Positions 39,560 to 51,726 are shown, counted from the first letter of the stretch. The stretch: DNA of 64,000 nucleotides from Chondrilla cf. caribensis (GCA_964020155.1 OZ026570.1:3305779-3369778); one strand, 5' to 3'. Notes: generated by a model from the sequence alone, not told the origin. Numbers and translations: made by a program.

Positions 39560-41530
39560 ATGGCACATTCTCACGGATCAGGAGAGTTACTGGTAGCTAG
39601 CTGGAACATCAACGGTAAAGGTCCTCCAGACCATCGTCAGAAGGTGCTCAGGCATTACTTGGAGAAGATCAAGAGGAATGAAGGAGAGTCCACCCCAGAC
39701 TTGGTGTTCCTGCAAGAAGTTCCCTGGGTGGCAAGTGGGCAGATCACCGCCCCCATGCTCAAAGGTACCTGCTATAGCCACACCCAAGGGTCCTGGGTGA
39801 AGGAAGGCGAAGGAGGGCCTTACAATGTGGTCCTTTACAACACAAACAAGTTGACAACCTGCAGAGAGGAGATTATGGATAAGCTCAGGGGGATTTATAG
39901 AGCATTGGACGACAAACGTGAAAAAAGCAAGAAGGTCTTCGATAGGTACGACAGTGACGTGAAGTTACAGAAGGCAGCAACAGACAGCGAAGAGGCTGCA
40001 AGCTTCCTCAGGGAGTTCGGAGACAGAAGATCCTTTGAGTACTTCAGTGGAAGCTTTGAGATGCCTCAATTCAGTGGTCCACAAAGAGCAGACAAAGTCT
40101 TGAAGGGACGTTTTGCTATAGACGTGTTTGAAGTAAATGTCAGTCAAGATAGGTCCAGGATCATGGCAGTGTCATTCCACAACAGACATCCCAGGAGAAT
40201 CCCAGAAAAACTGCTATTTCTACTCCTTCATGTACTGAAGGAGCTGCACGATCTCACAGGATACCCCATACTGCTGGCTGGGGACTTCAACATGGATGTG
40301 AGCAATTTGAAAAAGGCAGACAAAAGTTACCTCAGATCTCTCATAGTCCCCTACCACCCAACGTCATACACACGGACTGAACACAGACGGTTTCTTCCAT
40401 GCATAGACCACATCATGTTGTGGGACGAGGGACTCACCTTCACATTAGGACCAGTTCGAGCTCACTTGGTCGAGATACCGTTTGAAAGACAAGGCAAGTC
40501 CGAGGAGGAACTGAGGGATGGTGTCTCCAACCACGATCCCCTGACAGCTATGTTGAGGGTGACAGGGAAGGGGATAAAACAGGAAGTAGGGTACCATTCG
40601 ACTGTTACATCTGTGCAGCCACGCCCACTACCACACCCACTGCCACACCCATCTTCACAGTTCACAACCATGACTAAGGTGAAAGTACAAGTACCAGTAC
40701 AGCTGCAAATGAAGCAGATGCTAGAAAGCAGAAATTTCACCACCAGGTCAACACCCGGAAACCATGTTGGAGACGTCACACAAGGTGTACAATCGTCACC
40801 ATCGTCACATGTACAACCATCATCATCATCACATGTACAACCATCACCATCATCACGTGTACAACCATCACCATCGTCACAATATGTACAACCATCATCA
40901 TCGTCACAACGTGTACAACCATCACCATGGTCACAGCATGTACAACCATCACCATCGTCACATGTACAACCATCACCTTCATCACGACATGCACAACCAT
41001 CACCATTGTTACATGTACAACCATCACCTTCATCACGACATGCACAACCATCACCATCGTCACATGTACAACCATCACCATCATCACATGTACAACCATC
41101 ACCTTCGTCACGACATGTACAACCATCACCATTGTCACATGTACAACCATCACCATCATCACATGTACAACCATCACCTTCGTCACGACATGTACAACCA
41201 TTATCGTCACAACAAGCAGTGGTGACTGACACACGCTTCAACCACGCCCCAGCGTACCTGCACGACAGGAGAGGATTGAAGAACGATTCTGTGCACCACC
41301 CAACACTATCACCAGAGAGAACACAGGTGACCAGACCCGTCTATAACATACAGCCAACATACCAGCAACCGGTGACGAGGGGACGGTTTTATCCTGAACC
41401 AACCTATGCACGGAATCAGAGAGATGAGAACTCACCACAGTCACAGTCATCATCACCAATGTCACCATTCACACCACCATCACAACAGACACAATCATAT
41501 CCTAAGGCAACATATCCTCGACATACGTAA
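39560..41530 (+). CDS. EEP-superfamily (DNase I-fold) nuclease with repetitive tail, EEP1
   Basis: An intronless gene of 656 aa. Residues 10-335 form an endonuclease/exonuclease/phosphatase domain with the metal and catalytic positions in order: Asn16 (ASWNING), Glu53 (VFLQEVP), His in AVSFHNRHP, Asp242/Asn244 (LLAGDFNMDV), Asp283-His284 (CIDHIMLW) and His325-Asp326 (SNHDPLTAML). Such enzymes hydrolyse phosphodiester or phosphate bonds in nucleic acids, phospholipids or nucleotides, and the substrate here cannot be told. About residues 350-656 are low-complexity. Roughly residues 410-551 are 8-9-residue repeats of the type HVQPSPSS, followed by a Pro/Gln/Ser-rich end. I see no signal peptide or membrane segment. 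It is the first of a same-strand cluster of relatives (56866, 59411, 61542) and is the most divergent. The ATG follows agaagaaaa and fits the domain start. Confidence 0.88.
   Translation: MAHSHGSGELLVASWNINGKGPPDHRQKVLRHYLEKIKRNEGESTPDLVFLQEVPWVASGQITAPMLKGTCYSHTQGSWVKEGEGGPYNVVLYNTNKLTTCREEIMDKLRGIYRALDDKREKSKKVFDRYDSDVKLQKAATDSEEAASFLREFGDRRSFEYFSGSFEMPQFSGPQRADKVLKGRFAIDVFEVNVSQDRSRIMAVSFHNRHPRRIPEKLLFLLLHVLKELHDLTGYPILLAGDFNMDVSNLKKADKSYLRSLIVPYHPTSYTRTEHRRFLPCIDHIMLWDEGLTFTLGPVRAHLVEIPFERQGKSEEELRDGVSNHDPLTAMLRVTGKGIKQEVGYHSTVTSVQPRPLPHPLPHPSSQFTTMTKVKVQVPVQLQMKQMLESRNFTTRSTPGNHVGDVTQGVQSSPSSHVQPSSSSHVQPSPSSRVQPSPSSQYVQPSSSSQRVQPSPWSQHVQPSPSSHVQPSPSSRHAQPSPLLHVQPSPSSRHAQPSPSSHVQPSPSSHVQPSPSSRHVQPSPLSHVQPSPSSHVQPSPSSRHVQPLSSQQAVVTDTRFNHAPAYLHDRRGLKNDSVHHPTLSPERTQVTRPVYNIQPTYQQPVTRGRFYPEPTYARNQRDENSPQSQSSSPMSPFTPPSQQTQSYPKATYPRHT
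40788..41215 (+). repeat. 24/27-bp coding minisatellite inside EEP1
   Basis: CATGTACAACCATCACCATC-type units with periods of 24 or 27 bp, all multiples of three, so the reading frame is kept through about 17 units. Antisense frames (GDGCTCDDGD-type) are shadows. Confidence 0.93.
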
Positions 41531-41830
41531 GAACATGTACAATACTCGCCATCCAAACACAAGTTTAGTATTTTGATGGATTGAACATCAAGTACATCTC
41601 ATAATGACAGCCATCATGATGGAGACTCTCCCATCATTGGAGCCTTCAACAAGACCCATTTTAGGACAGTGGCCCACAACACTCATTGCAGTAACCTCAT
41701 CTTCAAAGTGATGTGTGTTGTTTGTTTGCTTAAAACCCTGTGTGATTTCAACTTTGTAGAAGACTACAAGTACAAAACGGCCATGCTGAACAAGAATCAC
41801 TGACATTCTTCACCACAGACCAGTTTTGTA
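41531..41830. other. 3' flank of EEP1
   Basis: No gene or repeat is recognised. Confidence 0.4.
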
Positions 41831-41836
41831 ATGTGC

Positions 41837-41978
41837 TTGATGTACACTTCAGTTCATGTGTGTGTATAATAATATTATTATGTACATATATTATATACAT
41901 GGTGCACTTCAGTTCATGTGTGTGTATAATAATATTATTATGTACATATATATACATGGTGCACTTCAGTTCAGGTGC
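41837..41978. repeat. about 60-bp tandem repeat, 2.3 copies
   Basis: The unit is built on GTGCACTTCAGTTCATGTGT and TATAATAATATTATTATGTA. Confidence 0.85.
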
Positions 41979-42017
41979 ATGCATGCACAGTACGTCATAT
42001 GTCGTATGTCATATGTT

Positions 42018-42128
42018 CCACTGTACAGTAGGGTGTGGTCGCACTGTACAGTAGGGTGTGGTCACACTGTACAGTAGGGTGTGGTTGCACTGTACAGTCA
42101 GATGTGGTCACACTGTACAATAGGGTGT
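42018..42128. repeat. 23-24-bp minisatellite (CTGTACAGTAGGGTGTGGTC), 5 copies
   Basis: The same repeat lies upstream of EEP2 at 56295-56450, and so does the following GTCATGTCCAATTGCACACA segment. It marks the 5' flank of a duplicated unit. Confidence 0.9.
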
Positions 42129-42565
42129 CATGTCCAATTGCACACACACACAGTACACACATAACTCTTGAGAGCACACGGCTTGTTAACTTGCTATCAA
42201 GTGAACACTTCACAATACAAATACATAAAATACATAAAATAAAGACCTTCTGTTACCTACTTAATGTACATAGCAAGGCAACACATAACCTAACAGACAT
42301 CGTGAATATAGTTATCGAACAAGGGGTCCTGCAATAACTTGGATTTCATGACACAAAAGCAGATCAAGTTAGAGTGAAATTTGATCAATGCCCTAGACAA
42401 CGGTGGCACTTGGACAACAGCATTTTTTTCATTTCAATGTATAGACACAAAGAGGGGTTCCGTTGAACCCTCTTAAACCTACCCTGTGTACAGGCCTGAT
42501 TAACCAGATCAGTTGAAACGTTGATAACAAGTTAGTTCAAATCTAGTGAGGGCTGAAGTGTCAAA

Positions 42566-43753
42566 ATGAACAAGGAGTTTAGTGTGTTGTGTTGGAACCC
42601 TGCAGGTAACACAGATGCAGGAATGGCAGATATTCGGAAGAAAGCCTATAAAATGAGTTGAAGGCCAGACCAGAGGTACCAGATCTAGTGTTTCTACAGG
42701 AAGTCCCGGTTAGTGAGGAGAATGCCAAAACATATCACATAGATAAGACTATTTACAGCTCAAAATGGGGCTCTGGAAAACCGTACAATGTTATTCTCTA
42801 CAAGAAGGAAAAAATTTTCGTGTGCTTGGTCCGAAGACGTTGAAACAAGGGTGAAACAAGCGTACACCAACATAGATTCTAAAAGAAACTGCGCATACTA
42901 CATCTCAATGGCAATGGAGACAGAAGAAGTTACTGTAGGGTCAGAGAAGGAAGTTGTAACCAGGACAATAAGAGAAATACGTAGGGTAAGAAGACTCGAG
43001 CCATTAGTACCTGAATTATTAGCAAAAATTGAAAAAGTCTGGGAAGATGATGATTTCAAGATCGATCGAAATAGGATAAAGTATTTAGCAGGATGCATTG
43101 AGGGTGCAGACACAAGAGAAAATGGTTGAATAAAGACTCTTTTGGATAAACACATGACAATGGCCCTGCTGCAAGTGAGGATTGGCCAGAAGAGAAGATA
43201 CTAGCTGTTTGCTACCATGGACCTCGACACAGCCCAGAGAATGAAAAAGCACTTCACTTACTGCTCCATTTGATAAAAGAAATGCGCAATCTTCTGGGCG
43301 GTTGCCCAGTACTACTGGCTGGAGACTTCAACATGGAGCTCTGGGAAGCAAAAGGAGACGATATTGTGTTGAAAGACTACCTTCTTGCCAGTTATGATCC
43401 TCATCCATATGTCCCAACTAAACACAGAGAAAAAGGAAGCCGCATCGACCACATCCTTCTCTGCATGGGATGGCAAAAAACAGTTCTCCCTGAAGGAGGT
43501 TCCCACGGAGTTCAAAGGAATCAATGTCACAACAGAAATGATTGAAATAACTGAGGAGATAAAAGAGATCAAGATTGCCAAGACTCCCCCAAAGCCTATT
43601 AAACCTAGGAGCCCAGTCCAAGTACCAGCATCAGATACACTCAAAGATATACAAAAGAAGGTGGATGATAAAGAGGCAGATGAAAAGTTGCGAGGAAAAA
43701 TATCACCTCATGATCCTCTGAAAGCTACACTGTTGGTGAAAGAAGATAGCTAA
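42566..43753 (+). pseudogene. EEP-family pseudogene, closest to EEP2
   Basis: The start (MNKEFSVLCWNPAG) and 5' flank are nearly identical to EEP2 at 56866, but the frame is broken repeatedly. One A is lost near 42652 (tataaaatgag against tataaaaatgag), giving a stop within a few bases. One A is gained near 42812. CGA became TGA at about 43127-43129. A base is lost near 43170. The frame shifts again near 43463 after SRIDHILLC. The motifs LLAGDFNMELW and ISPHDPLKATL survive in separate frames. It ends at a TAA at 43751-43753. It lies directly next to an orphan first exon of the ankyrin/UBA gene on the other strand. Confidence 0.9.
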
Positions 43754-43902
43754 ATAAAGTGAACACATTAAAGAAAAATAACTAAATTACAAAATAGAAA
43801 CAAATGTAAGCAATTGCAGTAAATAAAAATTGGATCGTATCATTTGAATAATATTGACATTGTGTGTATTAGTAATTTTATTGCTTGAATATACCTTCTT
43901 AC

Positions 43903-43966
43903 CGTCATCTTTCCGTTCTTCTTCGGTTAGTAAAAACTGAAAGAACTTCGTTTCCACTGCACCCAT
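43903..43966 (-). pseudogene. orphan first exon of the ankyrin/UBA gene (copy A0)
   Basis: Encodes MGAVETKFFQFLLTEEE and the following RKDD, then a GTAAGAAGG donor, exactly as exon 1 of copies A and B. Downstream on the minus strand the homology stops after about 15 intron bases, and EEP pseudogene flank follows. The rest of this copy has been lost. Confidence 0.8.
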
Positions 43967-45290
43967 CTCCAGTACGAACTGATCATTAGAATCTGTACGA
44001 GTCTTTAGGTAACATAATGTCATAATGTGTTCTCACACGTAACTGAAACAGTGAATTTATATTATTTTCATATTGCGCGAAAAAGATGGCCGATTTCAAA
44101 AGGCCGAGAATTAGAAATTCGGCTAGAATTCAAGCGAAACGGCTTCGCCGAACTTTATATCTCCAATGAAGGTTTTTACAAACCTAAAGTAGACGTCCAA
44201 GTACTTTGAGTGCTGGGGAAGGCTTCTGCGACTCCACTTTTATCATTTTTTTATCAAATTGTACACTTAGGGCAACTATAAATAGCGCAGATACTAATAA
44301 TAAAATAGATAGGTCACGGTAGCCGGTTGGTCAGGTGACACGACTCTAGGCTCCAGGTCGCGGGTTCGAAACCTCAAAAGGACGGTTTTTTTCTCTGAAA
44401 AAAAAGAGCTCACTTCCTGGTGGTCAGTCGCAATACTCTCTACAAAGAACCGTAGGGGGGAGCTTTGGAACTCGCGGCTGACCTCCCAGCTAGAATAGTG
44501 TCTTCTGCATTCGCGGAATGATCAAGTACACAGTATCTGTGGAAAGTCCCTATAAATCCGACCATGGGTTTGTTCGACCCCGAGTGGGTGACCTTTTTTA
44601 ATTTTTTTTTTCAACTCAAGACCATAAACCACCCATAACCGTCATTACAATGTACTGTATGTTGTATGCATCATTATACAATCACTACGTGCATGTACCA
44701 CACAAATGGGGAGCACTATATATAGGCAGCATATGTACGACAATGCAGGAATGATTGACAACAATATTATGCATAGACTAGTGGTAGCTATTAATAAGTG
44801 ATTGGGTACTCTAAAATTAAGTTTTAGGGGTTGCTTGAAAAAGATGCCCTATTTTGAAATTCCAAGAATTAGAAATTGGTCTGGAATTCGGGCATAATGG
44901 GTACGCCAAACATAATAACCTCGAAGCCCAAAAAGAGATGCCTGAGTAGTTCCAGTGTGTGTGTACATGTGGGGGGAGGGAATACTTGTTGGTTTAGAGA
45001 GTTTGGTGTAATAGGATCAAACTTTGACCCACGTAACTACCTTTCAATGCACAAAACATAATTAAACAATGTACTAATACACATAATATGAAGTTGTATG
45101 CATCAGCATAAATTTATGAAAATCATTTTAACACACTCACAAAATTAATACACACATACGTATGTCTGAAATAGAGATATTCGTAATAATAATTTTGATA
45201 TGCACTGTGTGTGTGTGTTTGGGTGTGGGTGCTAATCTATGAAACATTTCATTATTATTGTGGGTAGGTAGGTGAATTACACACAGCAAG
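43967..45290. repeat. segmental duplication spacer, unit 1
   Basis: About 1.3 kb that recurs at 46851-48217 and 50958-52348 with high similarity. Each unit lies between the ATG exon of one ankyrin/UBA copy and the UBA exon of the next. It contains an AAAAGATGGCCGATTTCAAA block, a SINE, and a GGGTTGCTTGAAAAAGATGC block. Confidence 0.9.
44312..44601 (+). mobile_element. tRNA-derived SINE, copy 1
   Basis: The head resembles RNA polymerase III promoter boxes: TAGCCGGTTGGTCA (A-box-like) and GGGTTCGAAACC (B-box-like). A body of about 200 bp follows (CAGTCGCAATACTCTCTACA, CAGCTAGAATAGTGTCTTCT), ending in T-rich sequence. Copies 2 and 3 are carried by the segmental duplication. A separate truncated copy is at 20190. 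Confidence 0.75.
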
Positions 45291-45291
45291 T

Positions 45292-46161
45292 TCAACTCTG
45301 GCGGTCGAGGAGGTCATTGACAACAGCTCTTATGTGGTTCTTGTGCTTCTTCAACAGCTCCTCGTTCAGGTGGCGATTCGGGAATCCCATGCTCATCAGC
45401 CTATCCACGAGGTTAGTGGGTTCTTTAGGAGGTGCCCACTTTGCCTGTGGAGGTGCGTACTTCTTTGGAAGCTTGAAAGCAGGCGTGGTAGAAGTGTTAT
45501 CACAACTATCCCCTTCACATTGGTATACTGCGTATAAGTGAGTCTGTTCTATGTACTGTAGCAAACAAAGTCCCAGGTGAGGCACAGCAGAGGGGATGTG
45601 TGCTCAGAACAGGACAGGTTGGAGGGAAGCCATCAATCACCCTCTCACCAACCTCGAAGTTCCCTGCTGGTTGCAGGCTCTGCAGTGGTGGCTCTAGACT
45701 TCTGAAATCTGGCTCGTCATCAAAATTCCCATTATAATGTGTTGACAAGGGCTTTGGGAGATGCTCATGAACTACAACTGCAAGAGTAGATAAAGAATTA
45801 GACAATGCACATTGAACTGCAGGTTGCACATGCAAATCATGTGACTACACAATGATGTTGTGTGTGTGTGTGTGTGTGTGTGTGTGCAACTCTTACATAG
45901 ACTTTCATCAAGTTAAAGTTTTGCATCTTTCAAAGTTTCAAAAGAATCTTCTTCCATACTTCAAGTACCTTCTCTATGGACCAGTCTATTGGGAAAGAAG
46001 TCATGTGACATTCACATGATATATAGCAAATAGCGGACATATTCTCCTCACCAAAATGGACCAGCAGCAACTCAGCTGCAAATGAACGGAGCTTGAGTAG
46101 ACCAGACTGAGCAGCCAGATGTAGTGGTGTATTCTCATCCTACACAGCATTGAAACGTGTG

Positions 46162-46204
<43 letters not shown>

Positions 46205-46255
46205 ACACATACACACACACACACACACACTCACACAAACACACTGCACGCACAA

Positions 46256-46326
<71 letters not shown>

Positions 46327-46850
46327 ACACACCACCACCACCACCACACCTTGTCCAACAGACACACAGATGGATGATAAACATAACTCTTGTCCATTCC
46401 ATTTCTCCTCTCGCGGTCCGAACCATTGATAACGGTAGTTGATATTCTTTCTTCACAGGCTGGTCTAAGAGCATTTGGAGGAGTTCCTTTCTCTCTTTAT
46501 CTGTTCTCTGACTCGAACGAGAAGAAGCACACGCTACATGAAAGGCTGTCTGACCATTGGCGTTAGTTACGAAAGGGTCACCGCCAAATCGAAGGCATTC
46601 GTTCAGGAAAAGTTTGTGCTCGAACCTGACAGCGTATATCAGAGGCGTGTCGTTGGAAGGACTGGGTCCTATGTGTTTATTAGGATTAAAGTTCTTCTGT
46701 AAGTGGGCTGACATCGGATTCCGAAGACTGCATCTTCCGAAGGAACTCTTCTTCTCCAGGTAATTTCCATTTGGATTCCTTCTTACTGTCATCTTTCCGT
46801 TCTTCTTCGGTTAGTAAAAACTGAAAGAACTTCGTTTCCACTGCACCCAT
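45292..46850 (-). pseudogene. ANKIB1-like ankyrin-repeat/UBA gene, copy A (probably broken)
   Basis: Exon 1 46850-46787 (MGAVETKFFQFLLTEEE, resembling the MG-x3-TKF start of ANKIB1). An intron of about 90 bases (GTAAGA...TTACAG) follows, then exon 2 46696-46350 with ankyrin sequence (NDTPLIYAVRFEHKLFLNEC, NANGQTAFHVACAS). One T is missing near 46430 relative to copy B, which shifts the frame before LLDK. Exon 3 46139-46052 starts DENTPLHLAAQSGLL, but an internal deletion joins it to sequence matching the intron at 48762-48829 of copy B (KLRSFA). A copy-specific exon 45777-45649 and the UBA exon 45548-45292 follow. The UBA domain reads LVDRLMSMGFPNRHLNEELL and is NBR1-like. ANKIB1 is a ubiquitin ligase with a RING-IBR-RING; none is present here. 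The frameshift argues for a pseudogene unless an unrecognised splice removes it. Confidence 0.7.
46161..46322. repeat. (CA)n microsatellite in an ankyrin/UBA intron (copy A)
   Basis: A CA array plus CACCACCACC. On the minus strand the intron begins AAG|GTGTGGTGGTGG and runs into (TG)n. Confidence 0.93.
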
Positions 46851-48078
46851 CTCCAGTACGCACTGTTCATTAGAATCTGTCACGAGTCTTTAGGTAACAT
46901 GTCATAATGTGTTCTCACACGTAACTGAAACAGTGAATCTATATTATATTTCATATTGTGCGAAAAAGATGGCCGATTTCAAAAGGCCGAGAATTAGAAA
47001 TTCGGCTAGAATTCAAGCGAAACGGCTTCGCCGAACTTTATTTCTCCAGCGAAGGTTTTTACAAACCTAAAGTAGACGTCCAAGTATTTTGAGTGCTGGG
47101 GAAGGCTTCTGCGACTCCACTTTTATCACTTTTATCAAATTTCACACTTAGGGCAACTATAAATAGCGCAGATACTAATAATAAAATAGATAGGTCACGG
47201 TAGCCGGTTGGGTATCCGGTTGGTCAGGTGACACGACTCTAGGCTCCAGGTCGCGGGTTCGAAACTCCAAAAGGACGGTTTTTTTCTCTGAAAAAAAAGA
47301 GCTCACTTCCTGGTGGTCAGTCGCAATACTCTCTACAAAGAACCGTAGGGGGGAGCTTTGGGACTCGCGGCTGACCTCCCAGCTAGAATAGTGTCTTCTG
47401 CATTCGCGGAATGACCAAGTACACAGTCACAGTATCTGTGGAAAGTCCCTATAAAGCCGACCATGGGTTTGTTCGACCCCGAGTGGGTGGGTGACCTTTT
47501 TTATTTTTTTTTTCAACTCAACTCAACCATATAAACCACCCATAAATTACAATGTATGTTGTATGCATCATTATACAATCACTACATGTACCACACAAAT
47601 GGGGAGCATTATAGGCAGCATATGTACGACAATTCAATGCAGGAATGATTGACAATAATTATTATGTATTATTATTAATACCATTAGATTATTTGGGTAC
47701 TCTAAAATTAATTTTTAGGGGTTGCTTGAAAAAGATGCCCTATTTTGAAATTCCAAGAATTAGAAATTGGTCTGGAATTCGGGCATAACGGGTACACCAA
47801 ACGTAATAACCTTGAAGCCCAAAAAGAGATGCCTAAGTAGTTCCAGTGTGTGTATTTGGGGGGGGGGGGATACTTGTTGGTTTGGAGAGTTTGGTGCAAT
47901 AGGATCAAATTTTGACCCTACTACCTAACTACCTTTCAATGCATAAAACATAATCAAACGATGCACTAATACACATAATATGAGCATAAATTTATAAAAA
48001 TCATTTTAACACACTCACAAAATTAATATATACATACGTATGTCTGAAATAGAGATATTCGTAATAATAATTTTAATA

Positions 48079-48146
<68 letters not shown>

Positions 48147-48217
48147 AGGTGTGGGTGCTAAACTATGAAACATTTCATTATTATTGTGGTTAGGTAGGTG
48201 AATTACACACAGCAAGT
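46851..48217. repeat. segmental duplication spacer, unit 2
   Basis: Matches 43967-45290 and 50958-52348. Contains a SINE at 47193-47502 and a (TG)n at 48082-48144. Confidence 0.9.
47193..47502 (+). mobile_element. tRNA-derived SINE, copy 2
   Basis: As copy 1 but with a 13-base duplication in the A-box region (CCGGTTGGGTATCCGGTTGG). Confidence 0.75.
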
Positions 48218-49219
48218 TCAACTCTGGCGGTCGAGGAGCTCATTGACAACAGCTCTTATGTGGTTGTTGTGCTTCTTCAACAGCTCCTCGTTCAGGTGGC
48301 CATTTGGGAATCCCATGCTCACCAGCCTATCCACGAGGTTAGTGGGTTCTTTAGGAGGTGACCACTTTGCCTGTGGAGGTGTGTACTTCTTTGGAAGCTT
48401 GAAAGCAGGCGTGGTAGAAGTGTTATCACAACTATCCCCTTCACATTGGATACCTTCCTGTGTGTTCTCTACTGTAGACTCTTGTTCGAGCTCTGGAGTA
48501 TATTTGTCGGAGTCTCCAACCTGCTGAACGACTTCAACTGAGTCAAGTATATTTTGGTCAACCAAATCTGTACAGGCATCCTACGGACAAACAAGATGGA
48601 TGAATATAACTTCTGGAGAACATGCAGTGAGGCAGACACACACAGACAAGTGCTGTAACACACACAGCAACAAATATGTACATACATACTTCTTAACATA
48701 CATACATACATACCTGAAAGTCCTCATCTGATCCACCTTCGAAAGGGGTGTTGAGGTCATTCTATCCACAAATATTCTGGTTGTTATGCTGGCAAATGAA
48801 CGGAGCTTGATCTCTCCACATTTAGGCACAGACAGGAATAGCAAAGCCCGCACGTCTGGGGGTACTGTCAGTTTTGCCTTCAACTCCTTCACAAGTTCCT
48901 CCTTCATCTCGTGCAATCCTTCTGGGTCCTGCATTGTGTAATCTGGCACACACAAATAGAGATAAATGGATTCATTCCTAGACGACAAGACACATTCCCA
49001 CAACACCGAGTACACTAGCTGGTAGAATAACGGTCTCCACACAAAAATGGAGTAAAGCCAACTCTCGCTATTCAAATATGAGGATCAGACGTACCCTTGC
49101 CCTGAAGGAGAGGTCATTGTCTGTTTCCATTTTTGATTTTTCTGTTGGCTACAAATGAAAATTGGGATATAAAAAAATGTCAAAAATTGCAAGTTACAAG
49201 TAAGTTCACCACACACAAC

Positions 49220-49577
49220 ACTTACAGCACACTGCACACAACACTCTACATACACACACACTTACACAACACTCTACGCACACTACACACAACACTCTAC
49301 ATACACACACACTCACACACAGCACTCTACATACATACACACTCACACACAGCACTCTACACACTCACACACAACTCTCACAGCACACTACACACAACAC
49401 TCTACATACACACACTGTGACACACACTACACACAACACTCTACACACTCACACACAATACTCACAGCACACTACACTCTACATACACACACACTCACAC
49501 ACAGCACTCTACACACTCACACACAGCACTCTACAACCTCACACACAACACTCACAGCACACTACACACAACACTCT

Positions 49578-49645
<68 letters not shown>

Positions 49646-49885
49646 CACTCTACATACATATACACTCACACACAGCACTCTACACACTCACAGCACACTA
49701 CACACAACCTCACACACAGCACTCTACACACTCACACACAGTCACTCACAGCACACTACACTCACACAGCACTCTACACATTCACACACATTCACTCACA
49801 GCACACTACACACAGCACTCTACACACTCACACAGCACTCTACACACAACACTCCGCACACACATATAGCACTCTACACATTCAC
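49220..49885. repeat. CACACAGCACTCTACACACT-type tandem repeat with (CA)n core
   Basis: An intronic repeat in copy B, shared in shorter form by copy C (53345-53730). The units are 20-30 bp and irregular. Confidence 0.88.
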
Positions 49886-50475
49886 TCACTACAAACACCA
49901 TCTTGGGCTCTAGTAGTTTTACTATGACAAATTGACCAGAATCTGATGCCAAATCACATGGAGTCTTTCCCAAAGTGTTCTTCCTCAACAATGGAGACCC
50001 ATAAGCCAAGAGAAGTTGGGTGTTGGCGTTAGAAGAGAGGATAATAAACACATGTGCATGGTGTATACAGAATCTCTAGATACATGTACGTACGTACATA
50101 CGTAGGTATACACAATATACATACATACGAAGCACACCACGTACGCACCAATGTACAGTTGAACCTCCTTAACGCGATACTCTATGGACAATTCCACAAT
50201 TCCATGCTAAAAGCATTTCATGTTGATAGTACTCACATAATGCACACGTACATCAGCTAAAAATGTAGGGGCATAGCAATAATCTTATGCTGTAGAGATG
50301 TTGTGTTAATAAGGTTTGACTGTACATATAAATTGTACAATACATTACATACGTACATACATTCATACATACGTTGGTACAGGTACACACTTCAACACAT
50401 CCAAGTAGACCAGACTGAGCAGCCAGATGTAGTGGTGTATATATTCTCATCCTACACAGCATTGAAACGTGTGAA

Positions 50476-50641
<166 letters not shown>

Positions 50642-50957
50642 ACCACCACCACCACCACCACCACCACACCTTGTCCAACAGACACACAGACGGATGATGA
50701 ACATAACTCTTGTCCATTCCGTTTCTCCTCTCGCGGTCCGAACCATTGATAAACGGTAGTTGATATTCTTTATTATTCTTATATATTAGGATGAAGTTCT
50801 TCTGTAAGTGGGCTGACATATCGGATTCCGAAGACTGCATCTTCCGAAGGAACTCTTCTTCTCCAGGTAATTTCCATTTGGGTTCCTTCTTACTGTCATC
50901 TTTCCGTTCTTCTTCGGTTAGTAAAAACTGAAAGAACTTCGTTTCCACTGCACCCAT

Positions 50958-51726
50958 CTCCAGTACGCACTGATCATTAGAATCTGTCACGAGTCTTTAG
51001 GTAACATTCTCACACGTAACTGAAACAGTGAATTTATATTATATTTCACATTGGGCAAAAAAGATGGCCGATTTCAAAAGGCCGAGAATTAGAAATTCGG
51101 CTAGAATTCAAGCGAAACGGCTTTGCCGAACCTTATATCTCCAGCGAAGGTTTTTCCAAACCTAAAGTAGACGTCCAAGTATTTTGAGTGCTGGGGAAGG
51201 CTCCTTCGACTCCACTTTTATCATTTTTTATCAAATTTCACACTTAGGGCAACTATAAATAGCGCAGATACTAACTATAAAATAGGTAGGTCACGGTAGC
51301 CGGTTGGTCAGGTGACACGACTCTAGGCTCCAGGTCGCGGGTTCGAAACTCCAAAAGGACGGTTTTTTTCTCTGAAAAAAAAGAGCTCACTTCCTGGTGG
51401 TCAGTCGCAATACTCTCTACAAAGAACCGTAGGGGGGAGCTTTGGGACTCGCGGCTGACCTCCCAGCTAGAATAGTGTCTTCTGCATTCGCGGAATGACC
51501 AAGTACACAGTATATGCGGAAAGTCCCTATAAACCGACCATGGGTTTGTTTGACCCCGAGTGGGTGACCTTTTTTATTTTTTTTTCAACTCAAGGCCATA
51601 AACCACCCATAATCATCATTACAATGTATGTTGTATGCATCATTATACAATCACTACATGTACCACACAAATGGGGAGCACTATAGGCAGCATATGTACG
51701 ACAATTTAATGCAGGAATGATTGACA

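Noticed and set aside
40462..41241. Minus-strand 259-aa Cys/Asp-rich ORF (GDGCTCDDGD)
   Set aside because: Antisense shadow of the in-frame minisatellite in EEP1.
46697..46786. A 2-base frameshift between copies A and B after EEEFLRKMQSSESD
   Set aside because: The difference lies in what is best read as a short intron (GTAAGA at 46786 to TTACAG at 46697), so it does not break the coding frame.
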